Below, one piece after another: positions 1-5,343 of a DNA stretch of 5,343 nucleotides. The stretch's first letter is position 1; each line of letters opens with the position of its first letter. Source of the stretch: Caldisericota bacterium (GTDB lineage Bacteria > Caldisericota > Caldisericia > Caldisericales > Caldisericaceae); NCBI GenBank assembly GCA_030642335.1, contig DAOWNX010000075.1, positions 1-5,343 on the forward strand. Reading direction: 5' to 3'. Under the pieces are notes generated by a model, which did no database searches, was not told the origin of the DNA, and worked only from the letters and a program-made list of their open reading frames with translations. Both the position numbers and the translations under genes were made by a program.

Positions 1-454
1 AGCTAAAAGTTTCTGGCCAGGGAGGTTAGAGATTGTAAGCGAAAAACCTTTCATTGTTCTTGATGGAGCACACAACAGAGCTTCTTCTGAAGCACTTGTA
101 CGATCCTTAAAGAATATTTTTAATGGGCGAATTGTTTTTCTTTTTTCGATGTTAAAGGATAAAAATATAGGGGATACACTTTCTGTTCTTGCGTCTGTTG
201 GGGAAATGTTTGTTTTAACCGAGACACCAAATTCTTATTCAAGAAGGCTTGAAGTTGAAAAGTTGAACAGTATTACTCGGAAATATATTTCGAAGGATAA
301 AATTATAGTGGAAAAAAACCCAAGGAAGGCATTTGCTTTTGCAAAAAAAAATATTGGAAACGATGAATTGCTCTGTGTTACGGGATCGCTATATCTTATT
401 GCCTATATAAGAAAATTGATGAATTATTTTGTTTTTTCAAAAAACTTGTTATAA
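1..454 (+). CDS. folC: Folylpolyglutamate synthase / dihydrofolate synthase FolC, C-terminal part (5' end outside window)
   Basis: The reading frame is open from base 2 and ends at TAA 452-454, giving about 150 residues of a protein whose family is usually about 420-450 long. The visible part begins with the Mur-ligase-type linker WPGRLEIV followed by FIVLDGAHN, a signature of the FolC C-terminal domain. It continues through a Rossmann-like region (GRIVFLFSMLKDKN) to the closing CVTGSLYLIAYIRKL, matching the usual 'GSLYLVGEVR' ending. FolC is a cytoplasmic ATP-dependent ligase that adds glutamate to folates and, in many bacteria, to dihydropteroate. The catalytic ATP-binding N-terminal domain is upstream and cannot be judged. 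The ATG at 149 lies inside this domain and is not the true start. The next gene begins 9 bases after the stop, with no terminator between, so read-through into it is possible. The link to Rnf looks positional rather than functional. Confidence 0.9.
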   Translation, partial: AKSFWPGRLEIVSEKPFIVLDGAHNRASSEALVRSLKNIFNGRIVFLFSMLKDKNIGDTLSVLASVGEMFVLTETPNSYSRRLEVEKLNSITRKYISKDKIIVEKNPRKAFAFAKKNIGNDELLCVTGSLYLIAYIRKLMNYFVFSKNLL

Positions 455-455
455 T
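429..455 (+). promoter_or_regulatory. Candidate extended -10 promoter for the zinc-ribbon/rnf operon
   Basis: TGTTATAAT at 447-455 is a perfect extended -10 element (TGn followed by the consensus hexamer TATAAT at 450-455). It overlaps the folC stop codon. A weak -35-like TTGTTT lies at 429-434, 15 bases upstream of the -10; extended -10 promoters need little -35 contact. The expected transcription start is about 462-463, directly before the ATG at 464, so a transcript would have almost no leader. The location at the gene junction supports it. AT-rich DNA produces such matches by chance, so this remains an inference. Confidence 0.45.
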
Positions 456-463
456 TTTGACAT

Positions 464-937
464 ATGAACTATATAATGAATCTTTTAAGAGGAAGTTTTC
501 CATGGATAAGTGCTCTTGATTTTGGGATTTTTTTATTAGGATCACTTGTTGTCATATTCGTTCTTGCATTTTATGTTTATCGTGATAGCAGTCTTCGTGG
601 CGGAAAAAGCCTTTTGTGGACTATATGTACAATTCTTTTCGGTGGGATATTGCCTTTTCTTTTTTATATGATAGTGCGGTCATCATATACAAAAGAGGAA
701 CTTGAGGAAGAAAAATTAAACAAGGAATTGATGCAATTGCAAAGAAATTATTATGAGTTAATGGCGAGTAAGGAAATACAGAAATGTCCAGTATGTGGGG
801 AAGAAGTTAGTGCGGATTATATGTACTGTCCCAAATGTTTTACGCAGTTAAAGAAACATTGCGATGAGTGTAAAAAAATTGTAGATAAAGATGCCAAAAT
901 ATGTCCATATTGTGGACATATTTTTGGTGAGAGGTGA
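464..937 (+). CDS. Small membrane protein with two transmembrane helices and a C-terminal double zinc ribbon; function unknown
   Basis: The protein has 157 residues. Hydrophobic helices lie at about 17-38 and 49-71, joined by a short loop YRDSSLRGGKS. The pattern of Asp, Arg-Gly, Trp, Gly-x-x-Pro, Tyr and Arg resembles the two-helix module at the N-terminus of many zinc-ribbon and PLDc_N-like membrane proteins (recognised from memory). A charged, probably coiled-coil stretch follows at about 76-105. Two zinc ribbons come next: Cys108/111/122/125 and Cys133/136/147/150, each CxxC-x10-CxxC. All eight cysteines are intact, so metal binding is likely. No Shine-Dalgarno is seen before ATG 464 or the alternative ATG 476; I chose 464 because it is the longest form and sits where a leaderless transcript would begin. 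The stop codon lies inside the rnfC ribosome-binding site, implying co-expression with Rnf. The role (assembly factor, regulator or unrelated passenger) cannot be told. Helix orientation is ambiguous because the short loop is positively charged. Confidence 0.8.
   Translation: MNYIMNLLRGSFPWISALDFGIFLLGSLVVIFVLAFYVYRDSSLRGGKSLLWTICTILFGGILPFLFYMIVRSSYTKEELEEEKLNKELMQLQRNYYELMASKEIQKCPVCGEEVSADYMYCPKCFTQLKKHCDECKKIVDKDAKICPYCGHIFGER
896..924 (+). promoter_or_regulatory. Perfect 12-bp inverted repeat with T run, possible attenuator or polarity hairpin before rnfC
   Basis: AAAATATGTCCA (896-907) and TGGACATATTTT (913-924) are exact reverse complements around a 5-base loop (908-912). A T run spans 921-925, partly within the stem. 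The shape resembles a weak intrinsic terminator with a matching A tract upstream. It lies in the last codons of the zinc-ribbon gene, 6 bases before the rnfC ribosome-binding site, and leaves that site free. A ribosome finishing the upstream gene would open it. The CPxCG codons of a zinc ribbon are inherently part-palindromic, so it may be a coding by-product. Confidence 0.4.
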
Positions 938-938
938 G
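931..938 (+). promoter_or_regulatory. Strong rnfC ribosome-binding site containing the upstream stop codon
   Basis: GAGGTGAG ends 6 bases before the ATG at 945. Its first seven bases match the core complementary to the 3' end of 16S rRNA (GAGGUGA). The TGA at 935-937 that ends the zinc-ribbon gene is part of this site, so ribosomes finishing that gene stop on the rnfC initiation region, which favours translational coupling. It is a closer match to the consensus than the sites in front of the other rnf genes. Confidence 0.85.
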
Positions 939-944
939 TGAACA

Positions 945-2378
945 ATGAAGGAATTTACATTTAAGACAGGCGGAGTGCATCCTGAAGAAAATAAAATGAC
1001 GAAAGATTCTCCGTTTGTCCCTTTAACCCCACCTGCTGTTGCGGTTATCCCGTTGAGCCAGCATATTGGAGCGCCAAATACCCCTATTATTAAAGTAGGA
1101 GACCATGTAAAAATTGGTCAGGTAATAGGAAGTGTAAATGCGTTTGTTTCTGCTCCTGTGCATGCTACCATATCAGGCGAAGTTGTTGCTATAGAATTGA
1201 GGCCATTTCCTTTAGGAACAAAAGTGCCGAGTGTTATTATCAAAAACGATTTTAAAGAGGAATGGGTTAGCGATTTAAAAAGCATTGAATCTTTAGAATC
1301 TTCATCAAAAGAAGATCTTATAAAAAATATAAGAGATAAAGGTATAGTAGGTATGGGTGGCGCAACATTTCCTACTGCCGTAAAACTTTCCCCTCCTAAA
1401 GATAAAGTCATTGATGTTATTATTGCGAATGGTGCTGAATGTGAACCATATCTTACAACAGACTACAGGGTGATGATGGAGTACCCGGAAAAAATTATTA
1501 ACGGTCTTCTCGTCGAAATGAAAATTACGGAAGCAAAGCATGGTATTGTTGCAATCGAAACTAATAAGAAAGATGCTGCAGTACTGCTTGAAGAGAACGT
1601 AAAAAAAAGAGGACTGGATAATATAGAAGTGGTTTTGGTAAAAACAAAATACCCTCAGGGAGGCGAAAAACAGCTTATTAAAGCAGTACTCAGAAAAGAA
1701 GTTCCTGCTGAAAAATTGCCTCTTGAAGTAGGTGCAATAGTGCAGAACGTTGGTACACTAAAAGCTATTTCTGAAGCAGTATTTGAAGGAAAACCACTGA
1801 TCGAACGAGGTGTTACGATTTCGGGTTCTGCAATTAAAAAACCGGGAAATTATACTATCAGAATAGGCACTACTGTGACAGATATAATACAGCAAACAGG
1901 TGGACTTACTAAGAAGTTGCGGAAGCTTATTTTTGGCGGTCCTATGATGGGAATTGCCCAATCTACAATAGAAGTATCAGTGACTAAAGGCACATCTGGG
2001 ATTTTATTTTTTGGAGAAGAAGTGCTTGAAATGACACCACAAGATGAGATGTCTTGCATACGATGTTCACGTTGTGTAGATTGGTGCCCTATTGGACTTA
2101 TGCCTCTTCTTATTGACCATGCCTGGCGAAGAGATGACATAAAACTGACAGAGACATTAAACGCAACTGATTGTATTGAATGCGGAGTTTGTTCATATGT
2201 CTGTCCTTCAAAGAGGCACCTCACAGAAAATGTGAGAAATGCTAAACAGAAAATTTTAAAGCAGAGAAAAATTGAAATAGCAAAGCAAGCCGCATTTGAA
2301 AAAATAAAAGCATTTAAAGAAAAAAAAGCGCAAGAAGCGAAGGAAAAACTAGACGAAGGAGAAAAAGTTAATGGATGA
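945..2378 (+). CDS. rnfC: Rnf complex subunit RnfC (NADH/FMN-binding, two [4Fe-4S] clusters)
   Basis: RnfC is the peripheral cytoplasmic subunit that exchanges electrons with NAD(H). The 477-residue product shows, in order: an N-terminal RnfC barrel-sandwich region (about 5-100) with PVHATISGEV; the Rossmann/FMN-NADH domain with GIVGMGGATFPT at 133-144, ANGAECEPYLTTDYR at 161-175 and YPQGGEKQLI at 236-245; an SLBB-like region around 285-320; GGPMMG at 331-336; and a two-cluster ferredoxin domain with Cys371/374/377/381 and Cys410/413/416/420. A Lys/Glu/Ala-rich tail of about 50 residues closes the protein. This is much shorter than the long Ala-rich tail of enterobacterial RsxC and fits the compact form of anaerobes. 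Start ATG 945 is set by the strong Shine-Dalgarno at 931-938. The end overlaps rnfD by 8 bases. The ferredoxin domain and neighbours distinguish it from NqrA. Confidence 0.97.
   Translation: MKEFTFKTGGVHPEENKMTKDSPFVPLTPPAVAVIPLSQHIGAPNTPIIKVGDHVKIGQVIGSVNAFVSAPVHATISGEVVAIELRPFPLGTKVPSVIIKNDFKEEWVSDLKSIESLESSSKEDLIKNIRDKGIVGMGGATFPTAVKLSPPKDKVIDVIIANGAECEPYLTTDYRVMMEYPEKIINGLLVEMKITEAKHGIVAIETNKKDAAVLLEENVKKRGLDNIEVVLVKTKYPQGGEKQLIKAVLRKEVPAEKLPLEVGAIVQNVGTLKAISEAVFEGKPLIERGVTISGSAIKKPGNYTIRIGTTVTDIIQQTGGLTKKLRKLIFGGPMMGIAQSTIEVSVTKGTSGILFFGEEVLEMTPQDEMSCIRCSRCVDWCPIGLMPLLIDHAWRRDDIKLTETLNATDCIECGVCSYVCPSKRHLTENVRNAKQKILKQRKIEIAKQAAFEKIKAFKEKKAQEAKEKLDEGEKVNG
2356..2361 (+). promoter_or_regulatory. 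rnfD ribosome-binding site inside the rnfC tail
   Basis: AAGGAG lies 9 bases before the ATG at 2371, within the codons of the Glu/Lys-rich RnfC tail. It fixes the rnfD start in the 8-base overlap with rnfC. The purine-rich Lys and Glu codons provide the site while also encoding the tail. Confidence 0.75.
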
Positions 2379-3372
2379 AAATTTGGTTGATCTTGTTGTG
2401 ACATCCTCCCCACACATTCGTGATAAAGCAAAGGTCCCTCTAATAATGAGAGGGGTTTTGATTGCTCTTATGCCTGCCACAATAGCAGGACTGTATTTTT
2501 TTGGAGTCGGACATACATTAGGAGTTATCATCGTTTCTATTTTGTCTGCAGTTGTTGCCGAGTATCTAAGTTGCTTGATTTTTAGGACAAAGGCGACAGT
2601 ATATGATTTATCTGCTGCAGTTACAGGATTGCTCCTGGCACTAACTCTTCCACCGTCTTCACCTTACTGGATGGTAGCAGTCGGTGCTTTTGTAGCAATA
2701 ATACTTGGAAAATGGATTTTTGGTGGTATAGGTTCCAATCCATTTAACCCTGCACTTGTTGGAAGGGCATTTCTTATGATTTCTTGGCCTACATATATGA
2801 CGATATGGGTAAAACCTTTTACACAAAGTGTTTTTCCTCCCACAAATGCAATTACAACAGCTACTCCGCTTAGTATTATAAAATTGAGAGGATTTTCTGA
2901 GTTACTTGCAATGTTTGATGGCTCAAGGTTAATCATGTATAAATCCCTTTTTATAGGTAATGTAGCTGGTTCGATTGGCGAAACATCTGTGCTACTTTTA
3001 CTTATAAGCGGAATTGCTCTTATTGCAAAAAAGATTATTGATTGGCGTATTCCTGCTGGTTTCATCGGAACAGTTTTTGTCCTCTCCGCTGTTTTTAATA
3101 GAGACCCTATTTTTTCTATTCTTTCAGGTGGTCTGTTTCTTGGTGCATTTTTTATGGCGACAGATTATAGCTCTTCTCCCATTATTGTTAAGGGAAGATT
3201 ATGGTATGGCATTTCATTAGGAGTCCTGACGGTTATTTTCAGGCAATTTGGTGCTTCTCCCGAAGGAGTTATGTTTTCAATATTAATTATGAATTGCTTT
3301 GTGCCATTTTTTGATAAAATGCTTCCAAGGGTATATGGTTACCTTGCTCCAAAAAGAAGGACGAATATATGA
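2371..3372 (+). CDS. rnfD: Rnf complex membrane subunit RnfD (covalent FMN carrier)
   Basis: RnfD is an integral membrane subunit, homologous to NqrB, that passes electrons through a covalently attached FMN. The 333-residue protein is of normal family length and has about nine to ten hydrophobic segments (roughly 22-45, 48-70, 76-94, 99-117, 126-147, 204-220, 227-242, 248-264, 276-291, 295-313). Family landmarks are TSSPHIR at 11-17, GGIGSNPFNPALVGRAFL at 118-135, GETS at 203-206 and FMATDYSSSP at 261-270. The expected flavinylation site is Thr165 in TTATPL (162-167), which corresponds to the [S/T]xAT motif used by ApbE in this family. The start overlaps rnfC by 8 bases and has an AAGGAG site. 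The stop overlaps the rnfG start in ATGA. Confidence 0.96.
   Translation: MDENLVDLVVTSSPHIRDKAKVPLIMRGVLIALMPATIAGLYFFGVGHTLGVIIVSILSAVVAEYLSCLIFRTKATVYDLSAAVTGLLLALTLPPSSPYWMVAVGAFVAIILGKWIFGGIGSNPFNPALVGRAFLMISWPTYMTIWVKPFTQSVFPPTNAITTATPLSIIKLRGFSELLAMFDGSRLIMYKSLFIGNVAGSIGETSVLLLLISGIALIAKKIIDWRIPAGFIGTVFVLSAVFNRDPIFSILSGGLFLGAFFMATDYSSSPIIVKGRLWYGISLGVLTVIFRQFGASPEGVMFSILIMNCFVPFFDKMLPRVYGYLAPKRRTNI
2431..2459 (+). other. Hairpin followed by T run in the early rnfD coding region
   Basis: CCCTCT (2436-2441) and AGAGGG (2449-2454) pair perfectly around a 7-base loop. Three G-U wobbles and two A-U pairs extend the stem outward to 2431 and 2459, so 11 pairs are possible in RNA. Part of the right arm is TTTT at 2456-2459, which gives a terminator-like look. 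It falls about codon 21-30 of rnfD, where a real terminator would be unexpected. It may be chance or may cause mild polarity when translation fails. Confidence 0.2.
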
Positions 3373-3965
3373 ATAAAATACTAAAATTAACATTGATACT
3401 TGGTATTATAGGTGCGATATCAGGCGGTGCTCTGGCAGCTGTTTATAAGGTCACTGGACCGGTTATAAGCGCACAGGATGCAAAGACATTACAGATAGGA
3501 CTTTCAGAAGTTTTCCCTGGAGATTATCAATTTGAAAGGTTAAATGAAGAGTTTGAATTGTCGGATCCAGTCGTACAAATTGATGATGCATATATTGTCA
3601 AGTCTAACGAGGAAATTGTCGGATTAGTATTACAAGTTACTTCTCCTGGCAGTCAGGCTCCGATTAAACTGCTTGTTGGAACAAAAAGAGACGGAACTGT
3701 AAGTGGAGTTAAAATTTTGGAAAGTCTTGAAACTCCAGGGCTTGGTGCAAATGCTTCTAACCCTGATTATTATGTGGAGAAAGAAAATAAAATAACATTC
3801 CTTGGTCAATTTAAGGGGAAGAAAATTTCTGATAATTTTATACCCAAGGAAGACGTCATTGCTATTACAGGAGCTACAATTACCTCTGCTGCTGTTGCAA
3901 GGGGAGTAAAAGTAGCTGGGAAAGTTGCGCATAATTATTTTAAAGAAAAGGAAGGGTCGGGATGA
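3369..3965 (+). CDS. rnfG: Rnf complex subunit RnfG (membrane-anchored, covalent FMN)
   Basis: RnfG, homologous to NqrC, has one N-terminal membrane anchor (about 5-25) and an FMN-binding domain exposed on the outer side of the membrane. The 198-residue product shows the family's ETPGLGANA at 121-129 and the flavinylation motif TGATITSA at 167-174, so FMN should be attached to Thr170 by ApbE. The motif has Thr in place of the more common Ser of SGAT. The start ATG 3369 is coupled to rnfD through an ATGA overlap, with AGAAGGA seven bases before it. The stop overlaps rnfE in the same way. Size and domain layout are complete, with no sign of damage. Confidence 0.96.
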   Translation: MNKILKLTLILGIIGAISGGALAAVYKVTGPVISAQDAKTLQIGLSEVFPGDYQFERLNEEFELSDPVVQIDDAYIVKSNEEIVGLVLQVTSPGSQAPIKLLVGTKRDGTVSGVKILESLETPGLGANASNPDYYVEKENKITFLGQFKGKKISDNFIPKEDVIAITGATITSAAVARGVKVAGKVAHNYFKEKEGSG

Positions 3966-4567
3966 AAAAATACTGGAAAATTGTTTGGAACGGAATTACT
4001 CCGGCGAATCCGATACTTATTCTTGCTATTGGACTATGTTCCGTTGTTGCTGTAACCAATTCTGTGCAAAATGCTTTACTGATGACATTTGTTTTCAGTT
4101 TTGTTCTAATATTTTCAGAAATTATCATTTCTTTACTAAGAAAGGTTATTCCTGGAGATATCAGAGTGCCTATATTTGTTGTGGTTATTGCTACTTTTAC
4201 AACAATTGCTACACTTCTCTCCAGAGCGTATTTTAACTCAATTTATGAAGCAATCAAACTCTATATTTTTCTTGTTGTTGTAAATTGTATTATCATTGGA
4301 AGAGCAGAGGCATTTTCTTATCAAAATTCTGTTGTAGATTCTATTTTTGACGGCATTGGAATGAGTATCGGTTATGGTTGGGTAATTATTGTGATGGCTG
4401 CTGTTAGGGAAGTGTTTGGTAATGGCACTATAGCAGGTTTTAGAGTATTTCCTACGTCATATAGTCCTGCACTTGTTATGATTCTTCCACCTGCCGGATT
4501 TCTTATTTTAGGTGTACTTGTAGGCTGGCTTGAGTTTACTTTAAAGAAAAGGAAGGTTAAAAAATGA
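3962..4567 (+). CDS. rnfE: Rnf complex membrane subunit RnfE
   Basis: RnfE is one of two inverted-topology six-helix subunits (NqrD counterpart) that together hold a [2Fe-2S] cluster in the middle of the membrane. The 201-residue product has the family features NPILILAIGLCSVVAVTNSVQNAL (13-36), PGDIRVPIFVVVIATF (64-79), VNCIIIGRAEAF (107-118) and DGIGMSIGYGW (130-140). Cys26 and Cys109 are the expected cluster ligands and both are present. Six hydrophobic segments can be placed at about 16-34, 38-59, 68-87, 98-114, 130-148 and 169-190. The C-terminus is Lys-rich. It begins in an ATGA overlap with rnfG, with purine-rich AAGGAAGGG upstream, and ends in an ATGA overlap with rnfA. It is separated from RnfA by order and by the VxNSVQNAL signature. 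Confidence 0.95.
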   Translation: MKKYWKIVWNGITPANPILILAIGLCSVVAVTNSVQNALLMTFVFSFVLIFSEIIISLLRKVIPGDIRVPIFVVVIATFTTIATLLSRAYFNSIYEAIKLYIFLVVVNCIIIGRAEAFSYQNSVVDSIFDGIGMSIGYGWVIIVMAAVREVFGNGTIAGFRVFPTSYSPALVMILPPAGFLILGVLVGWLEFTLKKRKVKK

Positions 4568-5154
4568 GTTATCTTGCAAACCTCGGCAAAATTTTTGTTG
4601 CTTCAGCTTTTGTAAATAATATTGTGTTGTTGCAATTTCTTGGTTTATGTTCGTATATAGGTCTTACGGATAATATGCATGCTTCTATTGGCATGGGGTA
4701 TGCAGTGACATTTGTGACAGTGCTTGCTGCTGCTGTGACATGGATTATCGATCGTTGGATACTGATTCCATTTAATCTTCAGCCATTTCTCCAGATTGTG
4801 TCGTTTATACTTGTAATTGGGTCACTAGTTGGACTTGTGGAGATTTATATTAGAAAAATGTCTCCTCATTTATATAAAGCAATGGGCATATATCTTCCAC
4901 TTATTGCAACTAATTGCCTTATATTGGGAGTTACTTTTATCAATTCTCTTCAAGGTTTTGATTTTGTGGAGTCCATTGTTGAAGCAGTTGGCGCAGCAAT
5001 CGGCTATTTTATGGCTATGTTGATTCTTGCCGGCATAAGAGAGCGTTTGCGCAACTCAGAACTTCCTGATTTTTTCAAAGGCAAGGCTATTGCATATATG
5101 GTATCGGGGATTGTTGCTCTTGCGTTTATGGGATTTCAGGGGATGATAAAATGA
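4564..5154 (+). CDS. rnfA: Rnf complex membrane subunit RnfA
   Basis: RnfA (NqrE counterpart) is the partner of RnfE in the membrane core. The 196-residue product shows FVNNIVLLQFLGLCSYIG at 16-33, MGIYLPLIATNCLILGV at 107-123 and a GAAIGYFMAMLILAGIRERL stretch at 143-162, all typical of the family. Cys29 and Cys118 are the expected ligands that share a [2Fe-2S] cluster with RnfE. Six hydrophobic segments lie at about 5-28, 40-62, 70-93, 105-126, 134-156 and 172-192. The start is coupled to rnfE by an ATGA overlap, with AAGGAAGG at 4549-4556 seven bases before. Unlike the genes before it, it does not overlap its successor: rnfB starts 10 bases after the stop. Confidence 0.96.
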   Translation: MSYLANLGKIFVASAFVNNIVLLQFLGLCSYIGLTDNMHASIGMGYAVTFVTVLAAAVTWIIDRWILIPFNLQPFLQIVSFILVIGSLVGLVEIYIRKMSPHLYKAMGIYLPLIATNCLILGVTFINSLQGFDFVESIVEAVGAAIGYFMAMLILAGIRERLRNSELPDFFKGKAIAYMVSGIVALAFMGFQGMIK

Positions 5155-5158
5155 GGGG
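5154..5158 (+). promoter_or_regulatory. rnfB ribosome-binding site
   Basis: AGGGG sits 6 bases before the ATG at 5165 and starts on the last base of the rnfA stop codon. An out-of-frame ATG at 5160 is followed at once by AGA and TGA (5160-5168), so it cannot encode a protein and leaves 5165 as the real start. Confidence 0.65.
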
Positions 5159-5164
5159 TATGAG

Positions 5165-5343
5165 ATGAAAACTTTTATTATCTCTGTAGTGACGGTTGGC
5201 GGTTTTGGTGCTTTTTTTGGTGCCCTACTTGGCTATTTTGCGGAGAAATATAAGATAGAAGAAGATCCGTTAGTTAAAGCAATTTATGAGGTTTTACCTC
5301 ATGGAGAATGCGGGGCTTGTGGTTTTCCTGGATGTCACCCTTG
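5165..5343 (+). CDS. rnfB: Rnf complex subunit RnfB, N-terminal part (3' end outside window)
   Basis: RnfB is the ferredoxin-facing subunit, anchored by one N-terminal helix and carrying several Fe-S clusters. Only the first 59 complete codons lie in the window. They show the anchor (about 4-24, rich in Gly, Phe and Val) and a short charged linker, then LPHGECGACGFPGC, the start of the Fe-S domain motif CxxCxxxxC with Cys49, Cys52 and Cys57. The fourth ligand and the downstream ferredoxin domains are beyond the edge. Family members usually have 'GANCGACG' at this place, here HGECGACG, which keeps all the cysteines. Being last in the C-D-G-E-A-B order is as expected. The frame is open to the window end. 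Confidence 0.95.
   Translation, partial: MKTFIISVVTVGGFGAFFGALLGYFAEKYKIEEDPLVKAIYEVLPHGECGACGFPGCHP

Noticed and set aside
440..470. Intrinsic terminator for folC
   Set aside because: No stem-loop with a following T run is present in or around the 9-base gap, so read-through from folC is possible.
457..477. TTGACA (457-462) with TATAAT (472-477) as a promoter
   Set aside because: Both hexamers are perfect but only 9 bases apart, far too close for a sigma-70-type promoter. The predicted start would also fall after both possible start codons of the gene.
1850..2431. Long antisense open frame of 193 codons opposite rnfC
   Set aside because: It lies wholly opposite the ferredoxin and tail regions of rnfC apart from its 5' end, has a composition odd for a protein, no recognisable domain and no convincing ribosome-binding site. 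It is a shadow of the coding strand.
945..5343. Na+-translocating NADH:quinone reductase (Nqr) operon instead of Rnf
   Set aside because: The subunits are homologous to Nqr, but the C-D-G-E-A-B order, the two-cluster ferredoxin domain in RnfC and the RnfB Fe-S motif are Rnf-specific. No NqrA or NqrF is present.
1..5343. Mobile elements, CRISPR arrays, tRNA or rRNA genes
   Set aside because: No direct-repeat arrays, transposase-like proteins, terminal inverted repeats or structural RNA motifs were seen; nearly every base lies in a same-strand gene.

Overview
The window carries most of an Rnf electron-transport operon in the gene order rnfC-rnfD-rnfG-rnfE-rnfA-rnfB. It is preceded by a small two-helix membrane protein with a double zinc ribbon and by the 3' end of a folC-type gene. 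All genes are on the + strand and the packing is almost gapless. The base composition is AT-rich and the Shine-Dalgarno sites are purine-rich. Together with the CDGEAB order, which is known from clostridia and Thermotogota, this suggests an anaerobic, fermentative or acetogen-like bacterium. The sequence alone does not fix the phylum.

Layout: 1-454 is the C-terminal part of FolC. A consensus extended -10 promoter element overlaps its stop codon. 464-937 encodes the 157-residue membrane/zinc-ribbon protein. Its last codons contain a perfect 12-bp inverted repeat, and its stop codon lies inside the strong ribosome-binding site of rnfC. rnfC (945-2378), rnfD (2371-3372), rnfG (3369-3965), rnfE (3962-4567) and rnfA (4564-5154) overlap one another by 8, 4, 4 and 4 bases. 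rnfB starts at 5165 and is cut by the window edge within its first Fe-S motif. There is no gene-free stretch longer than 10 bases between coding regions.

How the genes work together (family knowledge): the Rnf complex couples electron transfer between reduced ferredoxin and NAD+ to export of Na+ or H+. RnfB takes electrons from ferredoxin. RnfA and RnfE hold a membrane-embedded [2Fe-2S] cluster. RnfG and RnfD carry covalently bound FMN. RnfC holds the FMN/NADH site and two [4Fe-4S] clusters. The key residues of each are visible here where the gene is complete. The flavin transferase ApbE, needed to load RnfD and RnfG, is not in the window.

The Rnf machinery itself is ordinary. The least explained parts are the zinc-ribbon membrane protein tightly joined to rnfC, the possible leaderless promoter in front of it, and the hairpin between it and rnfC. 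I do not see a clearly new system.
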